From contig JAJEKV010000020.1 in the NCBI GenBank assembly GCA_021234155.1, forward strand, positions 4,944,563 through 5,008,562: DNA of 64,000 nt. Direction: 5' to 3'. Below are positions 10,312 to 18,977 of this stretch, in pieces. Each line of letters begins with the position of its first letter. Positions within the stretch are counted from its first letter, which is position 1. Source of the DNA: Isoetes taiwanensis (Eukaryota > Streptophyta > Lycopodiopsida > Isoetales > Isoetaceae). The position numbers and the translations under genes are program-made. The notes under the pieces were generated by a model that saw nothing but the letters and a program-made list of their open reading frames with translations, was not told where the DNA came from and searched no databases.

Positions 10312-12099
10312 TCTTGGGTTAAAGATTTCCACATCAGATTCGCCAGGACCAATCAGGTTTGCGCCTTTTTTACGAAAGTCAGTATTACTTGGCAGGTAGA
10401 AGGATGAGCAGGCTTACTTGGCATCCACATGGCGTATTTTCATAGGGGATGCCTGCGCTTTTATTGCAACCATTTTAATGGCCCGTATTTTTCGGGAGTC
10501 GCTTCGCCGCCCAAAATAATGGTGACTTTGACCCGCCCTCTTGTCGCCACCAACTCCCTTGTCAAATTTTGGTGCCAAACTTCAGATCTTTGTCACTCCT
10601 GGCCATTTCGTGCATCCTCTCCGCCTTCACTCCTCATCTGCAATCCATGTCTCCTGTAATTTCTGTGTTCTTGCCCCATTTACAGAACTCCCAAGGTCAA
10701 GAAGTGGGAGGTTTTGTCTCAATAGGTTCGTGGGTGAGTATGCTGCCATCAACGAGGGGCGAGCATAGAGTTAAGCGACAAAGGCGATCGGTCGTCTTGG
10801 ACACATTGGATAGGTAGGATAAAAGAGTTCAAGTTGAATTCTAGCGCCGGAAAGTGGAAAGTATAACAATACGACATGCATATACCCCTTCCGATATGGC
10901 CAAAGAGCTAATCTCCACCAAAAAGCGACTTCCCAAAATTGCCCGCAAATGGTAACCACCTTAATCGGATCACACGACCGAAGCTAGTCGTCGCCTACTT
11001 AATGCGAGAGAGATAGTTTTCGCCGCGGTGATCTCCTTATCTTTTCATTTCTTTCGTTGACACGTGTTTACAAACAAATTTATTGTGCAGGTTTATGTTT
11101 ATCAGACGTCGTGGATGTCATTCCGGCCGAAAGTATTAGTAGTGTACTTGTCGTGTATCACATAGACATCGAAATTGTCCTTTTCCAAGGTATGGATGCC
11201 GGACCTGACTTTGGGGTATAGGCATCCGGTTTTACTGGACATGATTATAACGTAAAGGTCGTGAAACCGAGCTTGAGGCCGGTTGAATTGCCCCTTTAAG
11301 TGAACTTTGTAAGCCACAGACTAATGAGAACAATGTAATTGCAATGAAGAAATGCCTGGCTGACGAGGTGCAAGCGGGAATGTCTGAAAACGGAGGCGTG
11401 AGGATGAGTAAAATCTTCACACCGTTTGAGGTATTTGCTAACATATTCCAGATGGCGCAGGAAGTTCGAAAAAGTTCAAGACATATACGTGCTTTCTCCC
11501 CCGCCGATTTTGTGGATGGCTTATTTTTGGTTCCGACACAGGATGTTCGATTCCACTAATCATCCGGTCAACTAATGAGGTCCGCGTAGTTAAGTCCTCC
11601 TTTAAGTTCAGATCAACTAGAACGAAGGAAACGAAAAAAGAGAGGTTGCACAACTTTTTGGGAGCCGTTTGAGGACCATAATGTACACTCCGTCGCGGTG
11701 GATATTCGAAAGTATGGAGAGGGGAGGAAGTCATTTATACAGCCACCATGAAAGTTTTAATGGCCATTTATCGAGCTAAGAGTGCTAATGGAGACAGAGG
11801 AGATTGTTGACGACTTCCATTATTTTATTGATGGCATTAGGGTTGGTTCTGAGGCAAGAGGGAAATGTAAAGTTTAGTGAGTTCGCGATCAACAAGAAAT
11901 TGTCTATCGCCTAGCGCTTTGAATCTCGGTTTTTTTATTTGTGTTTTTGTCCGATGTTTTTTAGGGTTCCGTATTTTGTCCGATATTTTTTAGGGTTCCA
12001 TTACAATTATTTAAAAACGTTACCATCATCTTTTACTTTAACTTCTGTTTTTTACTATTTATCTCTTGCCGGTTGTCTATTTTTGTCGTTGTTCAGTAG
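10312..12099. other. Unassigned sequence, possible decayed genes of the hairpin cluster
   Basis: Open frames around 11102-11559 (for example 11344-11559 +, with the residues SKIFTPFEVFANIFQMAQEV) look protein-like but are interrupted, and I cannot name them. A left half-hairpin, ATCACACGACCGAAG, occurs at about 10969. A 30-bp unit (TTTTGTCCGAT...TTTTTTAGGGTTCC) is present twice in tandem at about 11945-12003. Confidence 0.4.
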
Positions 12100-12125
12100 T
12101 ATAAAGCGCCATCCGCTGAGAAGCC

Positions 12126-12912
12126 ATGGCAAGAACTAAGCAAACTGCAATCCATGCAGGTGGTGTAAGGCCGTGATTACATTAGTCCGCCTTCTTCATC
12201 TCGACTCTCAAGTCTCGATAGAGATTCTCCTCCTCCGACCATGCCTAACGTAAGAAGACCCGAAAAGAAATCCGCATGATAGGCGGCGGAGAAGAAGCTC
12301 GGAGTAAGTAGGGAGGTGCACTCGGTTCGAGACGAGGATGAAAATGTGAGAGACCCGCGAAAGCGAATATGACGGATTAATTATTGGGCAGCTTATTATT
12401 CTTGCTCTTCCCGGCTCCTCCCGTGGAGGTGTTAGGACCTTCAAATCAAAGGAGGAGGCCCAACGCCTTTAAAGGGGAAGGCGACCGGGGAATGTGAGGG
12501 AGACGGAAGAGTCGGGCCGAGGAAACCTCGCAAATGTCGGGTGAGGAGGCGGCCGGAAGAGTCGGGCCGAGCAACGTGCTCCAAATGCCGGGTGGGTGAG
12601 GGTAGTGGCCGGAAGCGAAGACTAAGCCCGGCATTAAAGCGCTTCGCAAGATTAAGAAGCATCGAAGAGCACCGAGATGGTCATTCCACGCCTCCCATTT
12701 GCCGACTCGCGGAGAGAGATTCTCAAGAGTGTGGTGCGATACATCATACCAAGCATAGAATTCAAGCAACCGCTTTAAATGCTCTTCAAATGGCTTCGAA
12801 GCAGCTTGGTGTCTGGCCTGTTCGAGGACTTCGCAGCCTTGCAGCAATACATGCCAAGCGGATGTCATGCCCAAGGACATGCGCCGCGCCTTACGATAAG
12901 GGATCCCGAAAG
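12126..12912 (+). pseudogene. Divergent histone H3-like pseudogene
   Basis: ATG at 12126 opens MARTKQTA, the exact N-terminus of histone H3, but the frame closes after MARTKQTAIHAGGVRP. From 12624 the histone fold resumes across three frames: KPGIKALRKIKKH (canonical RPGTVALREIRKY), then EMVIPRLPFADSRREIL (ELLIRKLPFQRLVREIA), NALNALQMASKQL, SGLFEDFAAL (VGLFEDTNL), AIHAKRM (identical core to AIHAKRV) and MPKDMRRALR (MPKDIQLARR). The order and spacing match the alpha1-loop-alpha2-loop-alpha3 regions of H3. The divergence is far greater than among plant H3 genes, which are nearly invariant. At least two frameshifts and a foreign or greatly enlarged stretch (about 12175-12620) separate tail and fold. 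A TATAAAG lies at 12100. It is either a relic of a foreign H3 or a badly sequenced gene. Confidence 0.65.
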
Positions 12913-13111
12913 TACTATGGTCAAAATTTTATGGCTGAATACAACAAGAAGAAAGACCCCTTTAAAAAGGCCGTGAAGTGCCTTTTTGTGTTTTTTCATA
13001 TGTATAATATTTCTTAATGTAATGGCTTTATAAGCTTAATCTCTTAGTCCATTTCTTTCTTAGAAGCCTAGCTTCGCACTTTGTATTTTTTTTTTTTAAT
13101 GTTATACGCGA

Positions 13112-13180
13112 GGATCACACGACGCGCAGCAAGCATTGTGCTTTTTTGTTGCACATAGTAGTCTTCGTGTCGTGTGATCC
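13112..13180. repeat. Intergenic hairpin 1 (TCACACGAC family)
   Basis: Arms GGATCACACGAC (13112-13123) and GTCGTGTGATCC (13169-13180) are perfect over 12 bp around a loop of about 45 bases. It lies between the H3-like pseudogene and the next gene, and touches the telomere-type repeat. Confidence 0.85.
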
Positions 13181-13220
13181 AACCCTAACCCTAACCCTAA
13201 CCCTAACCCTAACCCTAAAA
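13181..13220. repeat. Telomere-type repeat (CCCTAA)6
   Basis: Six perfect CCCTAA units occupy 13183-13218. This is the TTAGGG type, not the TTTAGGG type usual for land plants. It starts right after hairpin 1. Confidence 0.95.
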
Positions 13221-13346
13221 TGTACGGACAAATCTCCCACAACTACCGTGTCCCCTTTCATAATCGATAAACGGCTACTTGAGTTCAAAAGTGACAGCGC
13301 CTTACCGCTCCTAAACATCTTCTTATTTTCGTCGTTTGCTTCGCCA

Positions 13347-14657
13347 TGGATTGTTATGTGAAGTTCCTGGAATGGTATGCATCCGCCCCTCATGACAACG
13401 AGGAAGTTGCGCCGACTGCGATTTATCCGTTCTATTGCAAGGAGTTGGACATCATGGCAAACAGTAGCGAGCTTGGATGCTATCGCGAGGTTGCCTTAGC
13501 TTTCACCCGGACCGCTTGGTCTTAGCGCACGTCCTTTGCAGATGTCCCTGGCTTGTGGATTCCAAAACCAGCTCTAGAGGAGGCGGCTTCCCATTTGCAA
13601 ACAGGGAAGATGTTTTTCAAGAATGCTGCGCAACGGGCTCCTCCTGGCTGCGTCCTTGTGCTTAAGAAGGTATCTTATTTCTCTTTGCCGTTTGCATTTG
13701 CTAGTTATTGCATTTCGCTTTCGCCAAACCAAGATACACCGAAACAATGAAATCTTTAAGCCAAGGGGGGTCAGTTATGTGTGATGATGCTGACTATGAC
13801 GTAGAAATGGAGATAGATCTACAAGAAGAAGAGCAAGAATGTAGGAGTTTTAGCTTCGACGCACTGGCCTTGGGTGAACCAGAGGAGGGAGATGATTCTG
13901 AAGGTGATGAGGATGGGGATGAGGATGAAAAGAAGTTGTCTGACATAACGCCAATTTTAGTGGAAGGCAAAGAATACCTATTGCTAAGTGATATACTGAG
14001 AAACCCGTCTTTGTTACGAATGTGTGCTAGGGAAGACGAGCTTATCAACACCTTGGCCGAATGGGTAAACTTAGGCCTAGATTTTGAAGAGGATTTGGAC
14101 AAAGAGATGTTTGAAGTGTCTAATTATACCGGCAATGCTATAAAGCTTAAAGAAGCCTATGAGAGGCTGGAGTCTCGATTTGCTCAAGATGAGGCGAATC
14201 TACCAACGGAAGAAGAATTCCAGCGTCTCCGTGCAAAGCTGCCAACAGGATCTACAGGTTTGGCAGGCCCTTCAGTCAATCGCGGCAGCATAAGCCTGGT
14301 AGATGAGGATAAATGTGAAGAAGATAAGCTTGAGGGTTCTTATTTGTGGGAAGTAGTAGATTTTTTTTTGCCGACATGCACGCGGGGGACGGGGAAAGAT
14401 TGAAGGACTCTACATTGTTACGATATATCTCAAGATTCGTTAATGGGGAGATAATCGTCTTCGCCAGAACTTTCAGTCCAAAAGGTGCGAGTTTGTCTAT
14501 TACATCCGCATTATGCATGTTCGGGAACCATTCCCAATTGGCATCAAACACTGAAAGGGTGATAGCAATTCGGCGGGATGTTGTGCTACAATATTTTGAC
14601 GACCAAGCCGGTCTGCGGGCGAGCAATATGTTAAATCTTTTAGTCTGGCGGGTTTGA
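13347..14657 (+). pseudogene. Acidic protein with possible SF3/D5-helicase-like tail, frame-broken
   Basis: A first frame from ATG 13347 (MDCYVKFLEWYASAP...) closes near 13525. A second (about 13540-13670) includes LWIPKPALEEAASHL and ends near a possible donor GTATCT. From 13747 a long frame encodes an acidic protein (EEEQECRSF, EPEEGDDSEGDEDGDEDE) with ITPILVEGKEYLLLSDIL and stops at 14403. A run of T at about 14361-14369 shifts into a third frame, 14370-14657: GDGERLKDSTLLRYISR, IIVFARTFSPKG, ITSALCMFGNH, NTERVIAIRRDVVLQYFDD. The last block recalls the C-terminal half of superfamily 3 (D5-type) helicases: motif C as a hydrophobic strand ending in Asn (FGNH), then an RR finger. No Walker A is visible, so this resemblance is tentative. 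Hairpins flank the unit on both sides. Confidence 0.4.
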
Positions 14658-14978
14658 CTCACCTAAGGTTGGAAGCAGGGGTCGATAACATGGAAGTCAT
14701 TGCCTTGTTGGATCGGTCTTGTGGGGATTGAAAGAGCATGAAATTGACGACGAAGCTTGAGAAATTGGAAGTTATATGTTTTCTAACTTGTATCATTAAA
14801 ATTATTTATGTACGATTGTCCTTCCGAAATTCCTAATAAAAATTATTTTATTTGTATTTATTCACATCACGCCTGAAATACATCACCGCTTTTTACATCA
14901 TATCTAGGTTTTCGCCGTGGTGATATTTATCTCAAGAAATGAAATATTATTGGAAAAAACAATTAATTTATTTATTCC

Positions 14979-15009
14979 TCACACGACGCCGAGAAGCAAC
15001 TTCGTGTGA
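14979..15009. repeat. Intergenic hairpin 2, short form
   Basis: TCACACGA at 14979-14986 pairs with TCGTGTGA at 15002-15009. It lies 8 bp upstream of a TATA box. Confidence 0.75.
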
Positions 15010-15016
15010 CTCATGT

Positions 15017-15024
15017 TATAAATA
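15017..15024 (+). promoter_or_regulatory. TATA box of coiled-coil gene A
   Basis: TATAAATA lies 105 bp before the ATG at 15129. The context GTTATAAATAGAAGA is identical to that of gene B, and a pyrimidine-rich leader follows. Confidence 0.65.
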
Positions 15025-15128
15025 GAAGACCGATGTCCACGCTGACCTCGACGCCTTCCCTTACGCTCATCTTCTACTTCCCCGGCCTTACCGCTCATCT
15101 TCTACTTCCGCCTTCCACCTTCCGCCCG

Positions 15129-15522
15129 ATGGCATCATCATCTTCCTCTAGCGACCACGCCAAGATAGCACTCCGCAGCCGCCCGAGCTCGCCGTGGACA
15201 TCACCCTTTGCGGTGGTGATGAAGAGATTCAAGGAGATCCATGATGAAAACAACCGTCCTCGCCGCCGAGAACAATGAGGGCGGTCGAGATTAGCCTTCA
15301 CGAGGGAGCTACCGCGACGAAGCGAGACGTTGAGCTCGTGGAAACATTCGCCATGTACCAAGAGGCGGCGAGCCGGGGCGGCGGTAGTTGAAACTGCTCA
15401 CATGATTTCGCAGGCCTTAGAAGATATGGAGAAGAAGCTCCGAAGCCGCGGAGGATGAGAACGCCAGCCCACGGCAAATAGCGGGACATGAAAATCAGCT
15501 AGAGGATCATGAAGATCCCTAG
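15129..15522 (+). pseudogene. Coiled-coil family gene A, frame-broken paralogue
   Basis: ATG 15129 opens MASSSSSS, as in gene B. In shifting frames the sequence gives PELAVDITL, then AVVMKRFKEIHDEN, matching PELPADITLAVVMKRFKE of gene B. Later pieces include ETAHMISQALEDMEKKL and ENQLEDHEDP. At least two frameshifts and several stops separate the pieces. It is an intronless small charged protein predicted to be coiled coil, of unknown function. It sits between hairpin 2 and hairpin 3 with its own TATA box. Confidence 0.6.
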
Positions 15523-15621
15523 CCGTTGTATCTATCTATTTTTTGCTTCAAAGAAAAGTTTTCTCTATTCTTTGCTTCTGTCTATCCTCTTGTTCCAATG
15601 TATGTTCTGTTTTATTAAAAT

Positions 15622-15686
15622 ATCACACGACGCGAAATGCCTTGCTTGCAATTAGGTAGCAATCAATGGATTTCGCGTCGTGTGAT
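15622..15686. repeat. Intergenic hairpin 3, best conserved copy
   Basis: A perfect 16-bp arm ATCACACGACGCGAAA (15622-15637) pairs with TTTCGCGTCGTGTGAT (15671-15686), with a 33-base loop. It lies about 100 bp after gene A. Confidence 0.95.
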
Positions 15687-15848
15687 CTCCATGCCGTTCT
15701 ATTTTGCTTCAATGAGAAGTTCTATCTTTAGTTATGTATCAGTAAAATTACTTATGTATAGATTGTATCACCGAAATTATGAATAAAAATTATCACACGA
15801 GCTTTGTCTGGAAGAAAAGACGTTAGAAGAAGTAACGGTCCTTTTTCC

Positions 15849-15910
15849 TCACACGACGCGTTAAGTAACGGTCCATTTTCCTGACCCACGGCATCCTTCG
15901 CGTCGTGTGA
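15849..15910. repeat. Intergenic hairpin 4
   Basis: TCACACGACGCG (15849-15860) pairs perfectly with CGCGTCGTGTGA (15899-15910). The segment AAGTAACGGTCC is directly repeated across its left arm. It sits 24 bp upstream of the gene B TATA box. Confidence 0.9.
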
Positions 15911-15934
15911 CTCAAGCTATTACGAAATCCCTGT

Positions 15935-15942
15935 TATAAATA
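15935..15942 (+). promoter_or_regulatory. TATA box of coiled-coil gene B
   Basis: TATAAATA lies 95 bp before ATG 16037 in the same GTTATAAATAGAAGA context as gene A, followed by a CT-rich leader (repeats of CTTCCGC). Confidence 0.65.
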
Positions 15943-16036
15943 GAAGATCTTCTATCTTGCCTTCGACCTCCGATCCTCTTCCATCTTCCGCCTTCTGCTC
16001 ATCTTCTCCGCCTTCCGCCTTCCGCCTTCTCCTCCG

Positions 16037-16342
16037 ATGGCATCTTCATCCTCCTCCAGCAAGCGACCGCGCCCAGAGCTGCCCGCGGACATCACCCTTG
16101 CTGTGGTGATGAAGAGATTCAAGGAGGTTCACGACGAAAACAGCCGTCTCGTCGCCGAGAAGATGGAGGCGGTGGACAGGTTAGAATTCACGAGGGGGCT
16201 GCTGCATGAGCGAGACCTTGAGCTCGCTGCAACATTAACCAGGTACCGAGAGGCCAATAGTCGTAGGGTCGAGACAGTTTTAACTGCAGGCGAAACCCTT
16301 CATAGGGTTTTAAAGCTCGTGTGCAGATTTCGCGTGGTGTGA
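16037..16342 (+). CDS. Coiled-coil family gene B
   Basis: The intact frame of 101 residues starts MASSSSSSKRPRPELPADI, followed by the family core TLAVVMKRFKEVHDEN and a charged helical stretch (KMEAVDRLEFTRGLLHERDLELAATLTRYREANSRR, shown here in parts as KMEAVDRLEF and LELAATLTRYREAN). It is probably alpha-helical and coiled coil. It is shorter than gene C (156 residues). The last codons and the TGA (16340-16342) come from a right half-hairpin (TTTCGCGTGGTGTGAT, 16328-16343), so its 3' end looks truncated by recombination into a hairpin. The start is chosen because gene A shares it. I recognise no known domain; function unknown. Confidence 0.55.
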   Translation: MASSSSSSKRPRPELPADITLAVVMKRFKEVHDENSRLVAEKMEAVDRLEFTRGLLHERDLELAATLTRYREANSRRVETVLTAGETLHRVLKLVCRFRVV

Positions 16343-16343
16343 T
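16328..16343. repeat. Half-hairpin forming the end of gene B
   Basis: TTTCGCGTGGTGTGAT differs by one base from the right arm of hairpin 3. No left partner is nearby. It supplies the gene B stop codon. Confidence 0.7.
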
Positions 16344-16495
16344 ACAGTGTAGTTAGAATAGTTATTAATGTGTTCCAGCGGACAGTACCATTAATGTGTT
16401 CTAGCGGACAATGTGTTCTAGCGGACAACCGACAGAATCCGCTCGACACGTGCGACAGCAGCCGACTGTGTTTAATATGTTCAAGCGCTAATATG

Positions 16496-16503
16496 TATAA
16501 ATT
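16496..16503 (+). promoter_or_regulatory. TATA box of coiled-coil gene C
   Basis: TATAAATT lies 93 bp before ATG 16589, at the same distance as for genes A and B. No full hairpin precedes it, only the half-hairpin at 16328. Confidence 0.55.
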
Positions 16504-16588
16504 GAGGTCCTTGCATTGTGCTCCTTCCGCCGGTTAGAGTCTTTGCTCCTCACTTCTATAATCTTAACGTCCCTCCCATTTGTCATCT

Positions 16589-17059
16589 ATGGCCTCCACA
16601 TCCTCAACCGCTGATAAGGGAAAACGCAAGAGGATAGAACTCCCTTCTGACATAGTGTTGGGTGTTCTAATGAAGAGGTTGAAGGAGCAAGATGATCTTC
16701 TAAAGGAAAACGCCGTTACAATTCAGCAAAAAGAAGAAGAGAATGAATTCAACCTTCTCATGCTTCGTAGCCAGGAGAGGCAAATCAGGCGGTTGAATAG
16801 AAGGCTGGACAGGATGACATGCCCCAACAACTGCATTGAGGTGGTTATGACGGCAACGAGGTTGCTAATTCAGGCAGAAGAACATGTTATGCTATTGGGA
16901 CAGGAGCGGGACATGTACAAAGAGATGGTGGGCAGATTAGAGGAACGTTTGGATGGGGTGATTGCAAGCTTGAGGAGAAGAGATGAAGACGAAGACGAGG
17001 ACGGAGCTGATGATGATGATGAAGATAATGAAGAAGAGCTCGCACTAGAGCAACAATGA
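16589..17059 (+). CDS. Coiled-coil family gene C, full-length paralogue
   Basis: The ATG at 16589 gives 156 residues: MASTSSTADKGKRKR, the family core IELPSDIVLGVLMKRLKE at about residues 16-33, then long heptad-like helices (QKEEENEFNLLMLRSQERQ; RLNRRLDRM), a middle segment CIEVVMTATRLLIQAEEHV, a second helix EMVGRLEERLDGVIASL, and an acidic tail (EDEDEDGADDDDEDNEEE). It is intronless, with no signal peptide or membrane segment. It is probably an oligomerising nuclear or cytoplasmic protein given the basic N-terminus and acidic tail, but I know no homologue. Two hairpins follow, and the next gene converges on it. As the only unbroken full-length member, it defines the family. Confidence 0.6.
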   Translation: MASTSSTADKGKRKRIELPSDIVLGVLMKRLKEQDDLLKENAVTIQQKEEENEFNLLMLRSQERQIRRLNRRLDRMTCPNNCIEVVMTATRLLIQAEEHVMLLGQERDMYKEMVGRLEERLDGVIASLRRRDEDEDEDGADDDDEDNEEELALEQQ

Positions 17060-17142
17060 GTCGTTGTATTTTGTTTTTCAATGTAACATCTTTCACAACT
17101 TTAATCAAAAGTAACCTTTTTTTATTATTATCTTGTAAAGCT

Positions 17143-17206
17143 TCACACGACGCGAAGCCACATAAATGCAAGCAATAGCGAACTCCACTGTTCGCACCGT
17201 ATGATA
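17143..17206. repeat. Intergenic hairpin 5, degenerate right arm
   Basis: The left arm TTCACACGACGCGAAG starts at 17142-17143. The right side TTCGCACCGTATGATA (about 17191-17206) matches with several changes. Confidence 0.6.
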
Positions 17207-17215
17207 CAAATAAGA

Positions 17216-17278
17216 TCACACGACGCGAAGCTACAGTTGTGCAAACAAGGTTGGAGGCAAGTACTTCGCATCGTGTGA
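17216..17278. repeat. Intergenic hairpin 6
   Basis: TCACACGACGCGAAG (17216-17230) pairs with CTTCGCATCGTGTGA (17264-17278) with one mismatch. It lies between the 3' ends of two convergent genes, with 12 bp to the stop side of the minus-strand gene. Confidence 0.9.
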
Positions 17279-17290
17279 ACATGCTACACA

Positions 17291-18540
17291 TTACAAGTAT
17301 ACTTTACCGATTCTTTGTCTCTTAGATCTCCACTGTTGCGATGCTAGTGGGGCCCTAGAATTTTGCCAAGCAACTTTCCGTTTTCTCTTCAGCATTATGC
17401 CAATGGTGTTTACGACTTGTGGGTTGCTCCTTAAAGCGACCTTCTTGTCGTATTTAGCCATCGCCCTTCTATAAAACCACTCTGTCATCTGTCTTAGAGG
17501 GTTGGTTCCCACATTTCCACCCCCTCTTTGAGTGTTACGATGAAAGGCTATTTTAGCTTGTTTATGCGACTTCTCCATGCCTTGTGCACTCCATTAATCG
17601 CTAGGCTTCCATACTTCCTAAAAACCAAGGTGCATGAGCCCAAAAGATGTGCAAGTAGTGCGTGACTTCACTCTCTCCCCATCGTCTATGAAAGCTTTAA
17701 TAAATTTGTTATTCGCTTGCACGAACATTTACGCATCTTCTCTTGTGAGGTCCATTCTCCGAATGTATGGGAACAATTCGGACAATGCATCCCATGCTTT
17801 TTTTTCCTCAATGCCCGAACGAACGCCATCCATGCGGTGCGGTCCCCGCTTCGCATCAACCAGCAATTTTCCAAATTCATAGACCTTTTCTCCCATCCGG
17901 TTTCCGTTCGAGCCTCTCTATGATTCTTTATGAAGCGTCGAGCTTTCACCCCTCAATTGACACCTTACGAGGCACACTTGTTCTTCCCCGCCCGTTTCTC
18001 ATCGAGCTCTAATCTTACATTGCCACCATGCAAACACGCTTCGATAGAACATGTTCAACTCTACGAATTCCTTCCTCTCTTCTCTTCTTGTCTGAAATGT
18101 TCCACACGAATCTGCAGCTCAAAAATATCATCTTGTCGATGATTCTCACAAAGCCGTGCAAAGTGCAGATATGAACCCTCTCTAATGGTATGGGGAAAAT
18201 CCCATGGAACTTGGGATCTTCTTCTCCTCTATTAGGAGCATTTGCTTGGTTAAGGGACAAGGTTGAAACAGTCTTCCCAGTACTTGATGACTTCCTTGCA
18301 TGATTGCAGTACAGACAACTTTTAGATGTTCCTTGTCCTCCTCCACTTATGTTGTACATTGCTTTCTCAGTTTTTAAATCAGACGCCAAGTGAAAAATTA
18401 CTTTGTAAGATCCATAGTGATCTACTTGCAATTTTTTCCCTCCCTCGAATCTAGATATTAGACTCGGGATGTCAGTTTGATTGAACACCCATTTCAATAC
18501 CTCGTGGGTTTCTTTCCTCCCCCTCCTTCGAATGCTCGCC
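17291..18540 (-). pseudogene. Cysteine-motif protein of unknown function, frame-broken
   Basis: The minus-strand reading begins near 18540 (THEVLKWVFNQTD). The longest open piece (18497-18015) has VDHYGSYKVIFHLASDLK, MYNISGGGQG, the paired-cysteine motif SKSCLYCNHARK, and FPIPLERVHICTLHGFVR. Beyond 18050 the reading moves between frames: EACLHGGNVRLELDEKRAG, VYEFGKLLVDAKRGPHRM, WDALSELFPYIRRMDLTRED, then 17578-17294 with NPLRQMTEWFYRRAMAKYD and a basic C-terminus. This order suggests a single protein of about 400 residues with at least three frameshifts. CxxC plus a later C/H could bind zinc. I recall similar unnamed proteins in mobile elements but cannot name a family. It converges on gene C across two hairpins. 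Confidence 0.5.
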
Positions 18541-18800
18541 CTCGAGCATATGGGACTTACATCATTTGCCCATTAGGCAATTAATATATTTGGGACGCTC
18601 CCATGAAGACTTGAACTCGAGACTCGGCTCTGATACCATTTGATATGACACCTTAATTATCATGCCCCAACCAACTGAGCAAAAGCATCTAGATGTTGAG
18701 GTTTGATCCTCTAGATATGATAATTAGGTACCGCCTCCCTAAGATCCTCTCGAGTGGTCTCCCATGGGCCCCAAATCATATCAGAAAGGGCCAAAAACCA
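18541..18800 (-). mobile_element. LTR retrotransposon remnant with tRNA-iMet primer site
   Basis: The complement of 18626-18638 reads TGGTATCAGAGCC, the standard plant primer binding site for initiator methionine tRNA. A short spacer away, a possible LTR edge (TGACACCTTAATTATCATG from 18646) begins, continuing to about 18800. No matching second LTR was found, so it is a fragment. Confidence 0.55.
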
Positions 18801-18977
18801 TACGGAATGACTCGATCATACCCATAACGGAGGCTAATGTTCGCACAGGAATGCAATCAACAAGGAGCTTTGATGCTAAGCTAAAAAAAAATAGCACCTT
18901 GCAGCGGCAACGGATAAGAAACCTGAGGATGAATCAATCGTAAAGCCCAAGAATTTGACCACATGAGAACATTCTAG

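Noticed and set aside
13112-17278. CRISPR-like reading of the repeated TCACACGACGCG motif
   Set aside because: Copies are inverted pairs at gene boundaries with variable spacing, not direct repeats with regular spacers, and the DNA is eukaryotic.
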